19,438 nucleotides of DNA, taken from assembly GCF_938045405.1 (NCBI RefSeq), contig NZ_CALIMW010000225.1, positions 1 to 19,438 of the forward strand, given 5' to 3'. This document shows positions 1 to 8,671 of the stretch, one piece after another. The notes beneath the pieces were generated by a model that made no database searches, had not been told where the DNA came from, and saw only the letters and a program-made list of their open reading frames with translations. The stretch is from an uncultured Campylobacter sp. (GTDB lineage: Bacteria > Campylobacterota > Campylobacteria > Campylobacterales > Campylobacteraceae). The stretch's first letter is position 1; the number at the start of each line of letters is the position of its first letter. The translations under genes were made by a program, and so were the position numbers.

Positions 1-70
1 GATTTTGATAAATTTTATTTACAAGAAATTTTAAGACGGGAATTTAAAATTTTGGAATTATAGGATTTTG

Positions 71-92
71 GAATTTTAAAATTTTAAAATTC
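71..92. repeat. Perfect 22-bp A/T palindrome downstream of the orphan gene
   Basis: The sequence begins GAATTTTAAAA and continues with its exact reverse complement TTTTAAAATTC. It lies 68 bases past the stop of the orphan gene in an A+T-rich gene-free end of the window (1-159), in which several further GAATTT/AAATTT words occur. Confidence 0.55.
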
Positions 93-159
93 TGCGAAAT
101 TCTAGAGTTTTATAAAATTTGGTTTTATGCAGGACTAAGATGGAGTTAAATTTAAAGCT

Positions 160-627
160 CTATTTTGCATTGCAATCGGTTAAGTCTTGGAGTTCCGTAG
201 TGTAGTTTGGCTCCTCTCCAAACAAATCACGATCTCTATATACCTCTAAAATTTCTTTTAGTAAATGCAAAATATCTTGCTTATTAAGACTTTGCGTATG
301 ATTTGGTTTTAAATCTAGGAATTTCCAGATTCTATGAAATTTTTCTGGTTTTAAAGTTCTGTTTATAATAATTTCATAATCCATAATTACCTCTAGTAAT
401 TCATTATTATAATATAGAATCCAAATAGTCTCTGTACTAAGAGCATGATCAAACTCATTACTAGGAAAGCTATAAAGACACCACATCCAACAATTTCTAC
501 TTTTGTCAATAGTCCATTTTCGTTTGTTAATAAATTCTTTATACGGCGGATTATATTTATAAAATATTTCGCTCAATCCATACTTCTCATCATCCTCTTT
601 GGTGATGATTGCATTTTCAAACGCCAT
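160..627 (-). CDS. Hypothetical protein, A+T-rich orphan gene (155 aa)
   Basis: I do not recognise this protein and assign no function. The frame could extend upstream to 822, but the ATG at 627 is preferred: it has AAGGAG five bases upstream, and the residues before it (65 codons) have the composition of translated spacer. The predicted 155-aa product is acidic, with five Trp and many Tyr, Glu, Asp and Asn residues. It has no signal peptide or membrane segment, so it should be a small soluble cytoplasmic protein. An aromatic stretch NCWMWCLY lies near residues 43-50. Base composition is visibly A+T-richer than every other gene here and AAATTT words are rare, which suggests recent acquisition (inference). 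Size and acidity resemble immunity proteins of polymorphic toxin systems, but no toxin gene is visible and this is only a guess. That the gene is real is fairly likely. Confidence 0.6.
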   Translation of the reverse strand: MAFENAIITKEDDEKYGLSEIFYKYNPPYKEFINKRKWTIDKSRNCWMWCLYSFPSNEFDHALSTETIWILYYNNELLEVIMDYEIIINRTLKPEKFHRIWKFLDLKPNHTQSLNKQDILHLLKEILEVYRDRDLFGEEPNYTTELQDLTDCNAK

Positions 628-1025
628 CTGCGCTCCTTGGAATTTAAAATTTAATGTGCAAGCGGAAATTTCAAGCGCAAAGTTATGCGAAATCTGCGAC
701 GCAATCGAAAACGGCAAGCATAGAAATTTCAAACTCGCCGCGCTTAAAGATAGACCGGTGAGCTTGCCGCGACCGCTAACCCCGCTCGCTGCGGATATAT
801 TTGCTTCCGCTAGCCGTAGCAAAGCAAATGCGGCTCGTTAGCAAAGCTAGCAATAAAATTAATCGCAACCCATCTGCAAGAAGCATAACTGCACGATTTG
901 CGGACGGGCTAACAAAGCTAAAGCGAGCCGATTAAAATTTAAGCTTTAGCTTGCGGCGCTTAAAAGCCGATTAAGCTTAGACGCGGTACGGGCAGCGTAC
1001 CGCGACACGGCACCCAAGCCTCAAG
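628..1025. other. Gene-poor spacer between the orphan gene and the stress protein gene
   Basis: No convincing gene is seen in these roughly 400 bases. A plus-strand frame (599-841) is open but has no ribosome-binding site and no recognisable domain. The stretch contains several short inverted repeats, for example TTGCTT...AAGCAA around 800-830 and GCTAGC repeated near 812 and 846. A perfect 9-bp hairpin lies at 982-1004. It could be decayed coding sequence or ordinary spacer. Confidence 0.5.
982..1004. repeat. Perfect 9-bp inverted repeat (hairpin) downstream of the stress protein gene
   Basis: CGCGGTACG and CGTACCGCG flank a 5-base loop (GGCAG). The hairpin lies 21 bases past the stop of the universal stress protein gene, where the long minus-strand operon should end. 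In the minus-strand reading it is not followed by a T-run, so it may act as an mRNA 3' stabiliser or a Rho-assisted end rather than a classical intrinsic terminator. Confidence 0.55.
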
Positions 1026-1880
1026 CTACATTAATACCGGAATTTTGGTCTTTTGCAGGAAGTATTTCGACGCGCCGCCTAAGAAAATTTCTTTTATGCC
1101 GCTGTCCGAGTGCAAGCCCGCGACTATGAGGTCGAAATCGCCCGCGTCTGCATACTCTAGTAGCACCTGTCCCGGGATCTTGCCCTCGGCGTTTAACGCC
1201 TCAAAAACATCGATTTTAACGTCATGCAAGGCTAGATAGTCACTTATACGGCGCTTAGTTTCGGCAAGATCATCCTGAAGGTAGTGATTTGCGGTAATAA
1301 CGGTGATAGATTTGGCGCGCTGTAAAAGCTCTAGCCAATTATCGAGCGCCCTTGCAGACGCCGCAGTGCCGGTAAGCGAAACTAAAATTTTATCCGCCCT
1401 AAACTCCTGTAGCTTGCGCGGTATGACGATGCAAGGCTTGCCGCTTTTGGTGACCGCCGCCTCGAACGTGCCAGTGATAGAGCCCGTAGGCGGCACCGAG
1501 ACCAGTACTAAATCGCAATATTTAGAGTATTTCTCGACCAGCTCGGAGCGGATGCCCACCATATGCCTCAAAGCGGCGCTATTTGGGACGTGATCGTCGT
1601 CGTTTTGATCTAGGCCCAGCTTGGCGCATTCAGCGTCGAAGATAGCTTTGATCACCTCGCGCTCGGCCTGCATCTCGTCTCCTGCAGATTTTAAAAACTC
1701 CTCCATCAACACGCCGCCTTTTAGCGTCATACGGACGTTGTAGATCATCTTAGGATCGAGCTGGCACGCCATTATGTTGATGTGCGTACCGAAAAATTTA
1801 TTCACTAGCAGCGCTCCGTGTATGCGCTCTGCCAGCTCCTCGCCGCCGCCGATAGGGAAAAAAATCTTTTTAAGCTGCAT
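1026..1880 (-). CDS. Universal stress protein, tandem UspA-type domains
   Basis: This is a 284-aa cytoplasmic protein with two Usp (Rossmann-like) repeats. Repeat one opens with KKIFFPIGGGEE and closes with GKPCIVIPR near residue 155. Repeat two runs from DKILVSLTGTAAS to the C-terminal KTKIPVLM. The final nucleotide-binding region reads GLHSDSGIKEIFLGGASKYF, a weak match to the ATP-binding motif of UspA proteins, so ATP binding is uncertain. Family members bind nucleotides and support survival under stress; the specific role here is unknown. The start is supported by AGGAG eight bases upstream. The gene begins 21 bases after the pnp stop and is the last gene of the minus-strand operon, which suggests co-expression with RNA-turnover and envelope genes. 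Confidence 0.85.
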   Translation of the reverse strand: MQLKKIFFPIGGGEELAERIHGALLVNKFFGTHINIMACQLDPKMIYNVRMTLKGGVLMEEFLKSAGDEMQAEREVIKAIFDAECAKLGLDQNDDDHVPNSAALRHMVGIRSELVEKYSKYCDLVLVSVPPTGSITGTFEAAVTKSGKPCIVIPRKLQEFRADKILVSLTGTAASARALDNWLELLQRAKSITVITANHYLQDDLAETKRRISDYLALHDVKIDVFEALNAEGKIPGQVLLEYADAGDFDLIVAGLHSDSGIKEIFLGGASKYFLQKTKIPVLM

Positions 1881-1901
1881 CTTTACGCTCCTATTAAAAT
1901 T

Positions 1902-4016
1902 TTAAGCTAATTCCAGTGAAATTTTAGTGCCTTTCTGATCGGTCACGCGCACTCGCACCACGTCGCCCGCCTTGTAAGGCGTCGTGATAAATTTAGCGCG
2001 CAGCAATCCGTCCACGCCGTCTCGTAGCGAGATGAAAGTGCCGAAATCCAGCACGCTTTGCACCACGCCGTCAAACTCCTCGCCGATCTGAAATTTTACC
2101 TCTTTGCGTTCACCGCGCGGCTTGCGAAAATCGCGAGAATTTGAGACTATCGATAAAATTTTCTCTTTCGCGCCCGATACGCCGCCCGATTTTGCGCCTT
2201 GGATCTTGACCTCGCCCTTTTCGCGATCCAGATCGATATTTACGCCGAAGCTTTCGGTGATCTCTTTGATGACCTTGCCGCCCTGACCGATGATGTCGGG
2301 GATTTTGCTCGGATCGACGCTAAAAATTTCAAGCTTCGGAAGCACATCTTCATTTATGACGATCGCCGCGTCCGCCTGCTCCATCAAGCCCAGAATATGC
2401 GCGCGAGCCTGCTTTGCCTGCGCGAGAGCCTCTTTTAAGACCTCCAGGCTGATGCCGCCGAGCTTGATATCCATCTGAAGCGCAGTGATGCCCTCATAGG
2501 TGCCCGCGACCTTAAAATCCATATCGCCGTCGTGATCCTCAAGCCCCATTATGTCGGTTAGCACGGCATGCTTGTCGCCCTCAAAAATCAAGCCCATCGC
2601 TACGCCCGCAACGAGCTTTAGCGTAGGTACGCCCGCCGCCCGAAGCGATAGCGCGCCGCCGCAGACCGAAGCCATCGAGCTTGAGCCGTTGCTCTCTAAA
2701 ATTTCGCTCACCACGCGGATAGACTGCGGCGAGTTTAGATCGATGCTCGGATATAGCGCTCTTTTGGCTAAATTTCCATGTCCCAGCTCGCGTCTACCCG
2801 GGCTTTTGAGCGGGCTTGCTTCGCCTACGCAAAAGCCCGGGAAGTTGTAGTTAAACATAAATCTATCGCTGATCGGCTCAAGCTGCGTTAGGCTGTCGCT
2901 TAGCTGCGCGTCGCTATCGCCGCCTAGCGTAGTGACGACCAAAGCCTGCGTCTGTCCGCGCGTAAATAGGCAGCTTCCGTGCGCGCACGGCAGGATATTG
3001 GTCTCGATACTGATCGGGCGCACCTCATCAAGCGCGCGTCCGTCGGCTCTGCGGCGATCTTCGATGATCTGCGTACGGATGATGCCGCGCTTATACTTGC
3101 CGATGACGCTGGAGATCACCTCTTTGCTCCACTCGTTTTGCGCCGCAGCCTCGGTGGTTAAAATTTGATCCACGATTTTGTTTAGTTCGGTAGCGCGTTC
3201 GCTCTTTGCCATCTGATTGATTGCAGCTTTGACGGCGTCTTTGTAGTTCGCGTCGATAAAATCCGCGATATCCTCATCCTCGATCTCGGGCTTGTACTCC
3301 AAGCTCGCATCCGGCTTTTTAAGCGGCAGAAAAGCCTCTTCGTAAGCGTTTGAGCCAGCACTTATCGCCTTTGTGGCAAAATCAATCGCATCTACCATCA
3401 GATCTTCGCCAAATTCATTCATCTGCTGCGCGCCGCCGTTAATCTGCGGCAGGGAGCGCATCTCGATCATCAAAAGCTCATCGCCGACGCCGGCTACGTA
3501 AAGATCAAGTGCGCTATTTTTAAGCGCGGAGTTGCTCGGATTTAGGATGAAATTTCCATTTTGATAGCCTATGCGCACGCCGCAAACGGGCGCTTTAATC
3601 GGGATGTCGCTAAGATATAGCGCCGCGGACGCCGCATTAAGAGCGACGACTTGCAGATCAACCTCGGGATCTGCCGATAGCACGTAAACTACGATCTGCG
3701 TCGGATATGCGTATCCCTTTGGAAAGAGCGGGCGCAGCGAGCGGTCTATGATGCGGCTCGTTAGCGTCTCAAAATCGCCCGGCTTGGTCTCGCGCTTAAT
3801 GTAGCCTCCGGGGATTCTACCTGCTGCGTACATCTTTTCGATATATTGCACGGTAAGAGGCAAAAAGTCCTCCTGCACCTGCGTCTCTTCGCGCGCTACG
3901 GTAGCTAGCACGACGGTATTTTTCACACGCAAAAGCGCCGCACCCGCGGCTTGCTTTGCGACCTTATTGATATCGAAAATTTCGGTATTGCCATTTACTT
4001 CAATTTTGCACTGCAT
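1902..4016 (-). CDS. pnp: Polyribonucleotide nucleotidyltransferase (PNPase)
   Basis: PNPase degrades RNA 3' to 5' by phosphorolysis, releasing nucleoside diphosphates, and can also add 3' tails. The 704-aa product has the full architecture: two RNase PH-like domains, a KH domain with GQGG near residues 577-580, and a C-terminal S1 domain (about 642-704, with FDGVVQSVLDFGTFISL). The second RNase PH domain has FTRGQTQALVV and the catalytic acidic stretch LEDHDGDMDFKVAGT. Length is typical of the family. The ATG has AAGGAG upstream and overlaps the end of the preceding phosphoribosyltransferase gene by 17 bases, so translation is probably coupled. In other Campylobacter species PNPase is important for growth in the cold (known from the family, not visible here). 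Confidence 0.97.
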   Translation of the reverse strand: MQCKIEVNGNTEIFDINKVAKQAAGAALLRVKNTVVLATVAREETQVQEDFLPLTVQYIEKMYAAGRIPGGYIKRETKPGDFETLTSRIIDRSLRPLFPKGYAYPTQIVVYVLSADPEVDLQVVALNAASAALYLSDIPIKAPVCGVRIGYQNGNFILNPSNSALKNSALDLYVAGVGDELLMIEMRSLPQINGGAQQMNEFGEDLMVDAIDFATKAISAGSNAYEEAFLPLKKPDASLEYKPEIEDEDIADFIDANYKDAVKAAINQMAKSERATELNKIVDQILTTEAAAQNEWSKEVISSVIGKYKRGIIRTQIIEDRRRADGRALDEVRPISIETNILPCAHGSCLFTRGQTQALVVTTLGGDSDAQLSDSLTQLEPISDRFMFNYNFPGFCVGEASPLKSPGRRELGHGNLAKRALYPSIDLNSPQSIRVVSEILESNGSSSMASVCGGALSLRAAGVPTLKLVAGVAMGLIFEGDKHAVLTDIMGLEDHDGDMDFKVAGTYEGITALQMDIKLGGISLEVLKEALAQAKQARAHILGLMEQADAAIVINEDVLPKLEIFSVDPSKIPDIIGQGGKVIKEITESFGVNIDLDREKGEVKIQGAKSGGVSGAKEKILSIVSNSRDFRKPRGERKEVKFQIGEEFDGVVQSVLDFGTFISLRDGVDGLLRAKFITTPYKAGDVVRVRVTDQKGTKISLELA

Positions 4017-4719
4017 TAATTTTCTCCTTATTTTTGTTGGTTTCGTGAAACGGCAGATAAAGCGGGCATTTGTTTAAAATTTGCATTATCTCCTCCGCGC
4101 TTGAGAGCGTTTTTTCTTTGTAATAAAAATCCACGTTCACAAAGTCTCTGATCTTGTGAACGGCATAAATTCCATCTACTAGCATGGCGATCTCGTCTGC
4201 ATTATCGCTGCCGATAACGGGCGTGGCATAAAAGATCGCTTTGGCGTTTAAGCTTACGAGCGTCTTTATGCAAGTAAGTGCAGTCAGCCCGCTCTCACAC
4301 CCCTCATCTACCAAGATGACGTTTTTTTTCTCCAAATTTCCCAAAAGCTCGCCCTTGCGAAATTTATACATGTTTTTTAAAATTTTCTCCTCATAAAGTC
4401 TATTCGCCTGCCCGTAAACGTAATCCAGGCTGATGCCGAAGCTTCGCACGAGCTCATCTACCATCACGATCTCTTGGGTTTCGCTTACGCACGCGATCGC
4501 GCATTCAGGATTATTTGGCGCTAAAACAGGCTCTGTGAATAAAAACTCATAAGCAAGCCCTAGTTTTAGAGCAAGATGGTTTGCGATAGGAAGCGACTCC
4601 AGAGACTGAGCGATTATTAGAAAATTTTCGTTTTTGATCACGGTAGCGGGTAAAATTTCTGCGAGTTTCATCGCGGCGTCGATTTGGTTTTCAAACATCA
4701 GCTCAGCTCTAGGCGTCAT
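4000..4719 (-). CDS. Phosphoribosyltransferase-domain protein (type I fold)
   Basis: This 239-aa soluble protein resembles the stand-alone type I phosphoribosyltransferase proteins. The N-terminal FENQIDAAMKLAEILP matches the usual FxDRxdAaxxLA opening of that family. The PRPP-loop region is NVILVDEGCESGLTA (about 133-147), in place of the canonical VDDGxATG, so the second Asp and the Thr are altered and catalytic activity is uncertain. Substrate is unknown. The ATG at 4719 overlaps the lptD stop by one base (TAATG). A second ATG at 4698 fits the family N-terminus better but has only a weak GAG upstream, so the true start could be either. The position between lptD and pnp is conserved in Campylobacter (from memory); no functional link to either is obvious. 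Confidence 0.8.
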   Translation of the reverse strand: MTPRAELMFENQIDAAMKLAEILPATVIKNENFLIIAQSLESLPIANHLALKLGLAYEFLFTEPVLAPNNPECAIACVSETQEIVMVDELVRSFGISLDYVYGQANRLYEEKILKNMYKFRKGELLGNLEKKNVILVDEGCESGLTALTCIKTLVSLNAKAIFYATPVIGSDNADEIAMLVDGIYAVHKIRDFVNVDFYYKEKTLSSAEEIMQILNKCPLYLPFHETNKNKEKINAVQN

Positions 4720-6977
4720 TATTTTTCGCTTCCGTATTCGCTATCTACTGAAAAATCATACCCTACTCCGCCGAACGGATAGAAATTTACGAGAAAGTAA
4801 ATTCCGCGCTCCTTGCTTGCTTTGCTGTAGCCCGTCGTACTGGTATTTTTAGGCTCGATATCCTCTTGATACACAAAAGAGTAATTCCAGCATTTGCGCG
4901 TATGAGAAAGTCCCACGCGCCACATTTTAGAATAAGATCGCTCCAAGTCGTAATCCCAACGCCCAAAAATTTTATTATTCCTAGGCAAATTTACCGAAGC
5001 ATTTACGATGCCGTAGTTATCTTTCGTATAGCGTTTAGGCTCCATGCTTAGCTTTTCGTATTCGTAAGCGTGACTAAGTCCAAAGCTAAAATCGTCGTTG
5101 GAGTAGTTGGCGTAGGTATAGACCTTATCGAAGCTTTTATATTTATGCGAGTAGGTAAAGCGGTTTCCGATATTTAGCCCATTTGCAAAATACGCATCGA
5201 TGCGGTGTTCTAAATCGTCAAACTCATGATCGTCGAAGTCATATCGCTGCTTGACGCTATGGCGTAAGAATTTACGTCCGTCTTCATTATAAAAAAACTG
5301 CGTCATACTTAAAGCTGCATTTTCGTGGGTGTATTCGTCACTAAGCTCGCTTAAGAAGTTATCCTCCCAATAAAGCGAGTCTTGCAAGTTACCCAGCCGC
5401 GAGCGATCTACTGCGCCGCGAGCAAGATCGTATTTATACTGATGATACTTTAAAATTCTATCCTCGATGTCGCCTTGCTGCCATCCGGGAATTCTAAAAT
5501 CCGCCCTCCAGCTCATCGTATGATATAAGCTATCGTAAGCCCTGGCTACATCGGTGTAGAGCGAAAGCTCAGTGTATTGATTAGCGTAGAAAGTGCTTTT
5601 ATCCTCGCCAAGATCTCCGTTTGCGTAGTAGAATTTATCGTGCCAATCGATATTAGTCATATACACTCGCTCGGTAAAGGCGAAATTTAAATAATCCGCC
5701 AGTAGTGGCGTGCTTATACTAATCGGCACGTCAAACTCGTATTGGCGAGCAGTCGCGCCCTCCCATCTGGTATAATTACGCGCTTTTGCATCAAGCGAAT
5801 AGATCAAATTTGGCAGCCCCAAATCATTGCTAAATTTATGATATTGCAGCGTCGGAAGCTCTTGGACGGTATCTTCGTTGCGGAAGGTATTATCGGCGTT
5901 TAGCTTGCTTGTATCGATGTAGTAGCGTCCGTAAGCGCCGAAATAGTGCTCGTCACCGGTCAAATAATAATTCAGCCGCGAAGTTACGAGCGAATTATCC
6001 GCATCGTCGCCAAGACCTCCCTTTTCCTTCAGATCGTAGTATTCAAGGTCGTTTAGCTGAGTAAAATCGATCCATAAATTTTCGCGTAGATCGCCGTCTA
6101 GCAGATAGGTCGCGAGCTTGCTGCGATCGTATTGAACTTCAAAGCCGTGATGGCGCTCGTTTTTGTATTCGAGGCGCTTTTGCGCTCTCGAGAAGTTATC
6201 GAAAACTCCACCTCTAATCTCGCCGTAAGAATACGGCGACTCCGTAAATCGAAATGTCCCGTATACGCCAAAGCCCCTTCTGCTGCGCACCTGCGGATCG
6301 AGCTGAAAATCCCAGCTATCGTAAGGCGCAAAATAGATCGGCTGCTTATAATAAATCCCCTCCTTGCTAATGTAGCCAGCCTCGGGAGGCAGCAAGCCCG
6401 TGCGGCGCGTACGGTCGGTCGGAAAGCCGAAATACGGCAGATAGAGCACCGGCACATCGCCCACGTAAAATCTCGGATTGAAAAGATGGAGGAATTTGCT
6501 CTCTTTATTGAGCATGCCGCTGCTAAATTTAATCCGCCAATCAGGATCGGTAACGTTGCAGCTAGATACGCTGGAGCCCTTCACGCGGTAATACTCGCTG
6601 TCGCTGCAGCTGGCGTCGTTTTGCATCCAAAGCTCGGAGTCCTTGTCCATCATAAAATTTACGTCGGCTTGCTGCTTATCGTTTTTCAGATCGATTTTGA
6701 CATATTCGGCGCGGGTGGTTTCGCTGCTGCCGCGCATCGCATTGACGTTACCAAAAAGCTCGATGATCCCGTTTTGCTCGTCGTATGTAGCGCGATCGGC
6801 GGTGATAAAGTAGTCCTGCGAATACACCGTTACGTTGCCACTGGCCTCCGTCAAAAAGCCGTTTTTCTCGACATTATCTGCTATAAGCTCGACGTCTTGG
6901 ACCTTTGCGCTCGCACTACTTGCTAAAAGAGCGCTAAAACTAAGCGCTAGAATTTTAAATTTTTTACTCTTTTTCAA
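4719..6977 (-). CDS. lptD: LPS-assembly outer membrane protein LptD
   Basis: LptD is the outer-membrane beta-barrel that, with the lipoprotein LptE, inserts lipopolysaccharide or lipooligosaccharide into the outer leaflet. The 752-aa product has a clear Sec signal peptide (KKSKKF, a hydrophobic stretch, then a cut after SSASA near residue 24). Next comes a periplasmic OstA/LptA-like domain (about 26-130; SGNVTVYSQDYFITAD). After it, the LptD hallmark VLYLPYFGFPTDRTRRTGLL leads into a long Tyr/Asp/Arg-rich barrel ending FYPFGGVGYDFSV. Only three Cys follow the signal peptide (124, 140, 696). The start is TTG, 14 bases inside the end of the RDD gene, with a weak GGTAGAG upstream; the position is fixed by the signal peptide. 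The product should be essential for envelope assembly. Confidence 0.95.
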   Translation of the reverse strand: MKKSKKFKILALSFSALLASSASAKVQDVELIADNVEKNGFLTEASGNVTVYSQDYFITADRATYDEQNGIIELFGNVNAMRGSSETTRAEYVKIDLKNDKQQADVNFMMDKDSELWMQNDASCSDSEYYRVKGSSVSSCNVTDPDWRIKFSSGMLNKESKFLHLFNPRFYVGDVPVLYLPYFGFPTDRTRRTGLLPPEAGYISKEGIYYKQPIYFAPYDSWDFQLDPQVRSRRGFGVYGTFRFTESPYSYGEIRGGVFDNFSRAQKRLEYKNERHHGFEVQYDRSKLATYLLDGDLRENLWIDFTQLNDLEYYDLKEKGGLGDDADNSLVTSRLNYYLTGDEHYFGAYGRYYIDTSKLNADNTFRNEDTVQELPTLQYHKFSNDLGLPNLIYSLDAKARNYTRWEGATARQYEFDVPISISTPLLADYLNFAFTERVYMTNIDWHDKFYYANGDLGEDKSTFYANQYTELSLYTDVARAYDSLYHTMSWRADFRIPGWQQGDIEDRILKYHQYKYDLARGAVDRSRLGNLQDSLYWEDNFLSELSDEYTHENAALSMTQFFYNEDGRKFLRHSVKQRYDFDDHEFDDLEHRIDAYFANGLNIGNRFTYSHKYKSFDKVYTYANYSNDDFSFGLSHAYEYEKLSMEPKRYTKDNYGIVNASVNLPRNNKIFGRWDYDLERSYSKMWRVGLSHTRKCWNYSFVYQEDIEPKNTSTTGYSKASKERGIYFLVNFYPFGGVGYDFSVDSEYGSEK

Positions 6978-7401
6978 TCTCTACCACCAATGTTTTCGCC
7001 GCCATATCATGCAGGCTCTGACGCGAGTTCGTAAAAAGCGCCACCAAAAATCCCATATAAAAGATCATCTCGCTTATCAACCTAACCGCCGCGCGGATCG
7101 CTGCAGTAGTGATATCCATAGCGCTGCCGTCGGCGCGGACGCAATAAATTTTAACCGCAAGCTTGCCTAGCGTCGCGCCGTATAGATAGACAAAAATCGC
7201 CTGATATAAAAATTTTATTATCGCGTAATGCAAAATGAATTTTGACGCGATCTTTTGTACCTCAAGATTGCTTCCGCTCTGCGCCGCTGCGACAAGCTCT
7301 GGCTCGTCAATAGCAAATAGCACGACTACAAAAAGCGTTACGCTCACCGCTTCGTCGATACTAAACGCAATTACGCGCTTGCCAAGCGGAGCGATGTTCA
7401 A
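6964..7401 (-). CDS. RDD family membrane protein
   Basis: This small integral membrane protein (145 aa) has the RDD-family pattern: LGKRVIAFSIDEAVS at the N-terminus (Arg9 and Asp16), a central GATLGKLAVKI (75-85), and a C-terminal RQSLHDMAAKTLVV. About three membrane segments are visible, near residues 12-31, 55-75 and 105-124. The family's function is largely unknown; some members are linked to ion transport or envelope stress. The start is TTG within TTGA, a 4-base overlap with the purD stop. AAGAGA lies about eight bases before it inside purD, so it should be translated by coupling. The downstream lptD gene overlaps its end by 14 bases, so RDD, lptD and purD are surely on one transcript. 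Confidence 0.88.
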   Translation of the reverse strand: MNIAPLGKRVIAFSIDEAVSVTLFVVVLFAIDEPELVAAAQSGSNLEVQKIASKFILHYAIIKFLYQAIFVYLYGATLGKLAVKIYCVRADGSAMDITTAAIRAAVRLISEMIFYMGFLVALFTNSRQSLHDMAAKTLVVEIEKE

Positions 7402-8654
7402 ATTTTATCTCTTAAGGCTTGATACGCGATATCGCGCCTATACTGCGCGCCGCTAAATTTTATATTTTCGCACAGCGCGTAAGCCGCGTCGCGCGCCTGC
7501 TTTAGGCTCTGTGCGACGCCCACGCTTACCAAAACGCGCCCGCCGCTAGCGTAAATCTGCCCCTCCCGCTCGCTCACGCCTGCGTAGCAGATATGCGCTC
7601 CCGCGGGAATTTCGCCGACTTCGATCAAAGCAGGCTGCGAAGAGCCGTAAGGGTAGCGCTCGCTAGCCATCACGACGCCCACCGCGAATCGCTCTTTTAA
7701 GCTTATGCTACTTAGCTTGCCTACGGCGGCGTTGTATAAAATTTCGCTCAAATTTCCGTCAATTAGCGGCATCAAAACCTCGCACTCCGGATCGCCGAAG
7801 CGGACGTTGTACTCCAGCACGTAAGGCTCGCCGCCCACGATCATAAGCCCCACGAATAGCACACCGCAAAAGGGCGCGCCCTGCTGCCTCATTCCTTTTA
7901 GTGTAGGTGCTACGATCTCGCTCTGCACTCTTTTTATCAGCGCGGCATCCGCTAGCGGGCTTGGCGCATAAGCTCCCATGCCGCCGGTGTTCGGGCCCAG
8001 ATCGCCGTCAAGCAATTTTTTATGATCCTGCGCTACGGGCAGACTTACGAAATTCTCCCCGTCGCAGATCGCAAAAAAGCTCAGCTCGTAACCATCTAAA
8101 AACTCCTCCACGACGACGCGCTTGCCGGCTTCGCCGAAGCTTTCGCCGCTTAGCATATCCGCCGCGGCTTTTTTAGCTTCATCTTTGGAATTTGCGATTA
8201 TGACGCCCTTGCCTGCGCACAAGCCGTCCGCTTTAACCACGACGCGACCGTTTAGATCGTCTATAAATTTTGAAATTTCGGGGAGATCGTCGCTGCTTAG
8301 AAATTTTGCGGTTTTAATATGATTTCGCGCCAGAAAGTCCTTCATATAGGCTTTAGAGCCCTCAAGCTTCGCCGCAGCGGCGCTGGGACCGAATATTGCA
8401 AGACCTTGCGCTTTAAAAATATCCACGATACCTTTTGTAAGCGGCTCTTCGGCGCCTACGACGGTAAGGGCTACGTCGTTGTTTTTAGCAAAGAGTGCGA
8501 GCTCATTAAAATCTTTTAAATCTAAATTTTTACCGAGCGCCTTAGTAGCGCCGTTTCCCGGAGCAAAATACAGATTTAAAACGTTTTTATCCTCGCGAAG
8601 TCTTAGCCCGATCGCGTATTCTCTACCGCCGCCGCCGATTATTAGGATATTCAA
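7398..8654 (-). CDS. purD: Phosphoribosylamine--glycine ligase (GAR synthetase)
   Basis: PurD joins glycine to 5-phosphoribosylamine using ATP, the second step of de novo purine synthesis, in the cytoplasm. The 418-aa product has the family length and the ATP-grasp layout. An N-domain opens NILIIGGGGREYAI (usually GREHA, so Tyr replaces His). The ATP-binding segment is VVKADGLCAGKGVII, followed by VVEEFLDGYELSFF, the signature GPNTGGMGAYAPSP, and the metal/ATP-site region VLEYNVRFGDPECEVLMPL. The start is TTG with a strong GGAGG five bases upstream. The start lies only 17 bases after the T-run that ends the upstream 6S RNA, so purD must be read through from the 6S promoter or from a promoter inside the RNA gene. 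It leads the long minus-strand operon. Confidence 0.96.
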   Translation of the reverse strand: MNILIIGGGGREYAIGLRLREDKNVLNLYFAPGNGATKALGKNLDLKDFNELALFAKNNDVALTVVGAEEPLTKGIVDIFKAQGLAIFGPSAAAAKLEGSKAYMKDFLARNHIKTAKFLSSDDLPEISKFIDDLNGRVVVKADGLCAGKGVIIANSKDEAKKAAADMLSGESFGEAGKRVVVEEFLDGYELSFFAICDGENFVSLPVAQDHKKLLDGDLGPNTGGMGAYAPSPLADAALIKRVQSEIVAPTLKGMRQQGAPFCGVLFVGLMIVGGEPYVLEYNVRFGDPECEVLMPLIDGNLSEILYNAAVGKLSSISLKERFAVGVVMASERYPYGSSQPALIEVGEIPAGAHICYAGVSEREGQIYASGGRVLVSVGVAQSLKQARDAAYALCENIKFSGAQYRRDIAYQALRDKI

Positions 8655-8671
8655 TGAAGCCTCCGTAACGT

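Noticed and set aside
599..841. Plus-strand 80-codon open frame (with LCEICDAIENGKHRNFKLAAL) upstream of and antisense to the orphan gene
   Set aside because: No ribosome-binding site, no recognisable domain, and the far end is low-complexity; the overlapping minus gene has a clear Shine-Dalgarno sequence.
6132..6926. Long plus-strand frame (264 codons) inside lptD
   Set aside because: It is antisense to a clearly recognised LptD reading frame and its product has no family features; a shadow frame.
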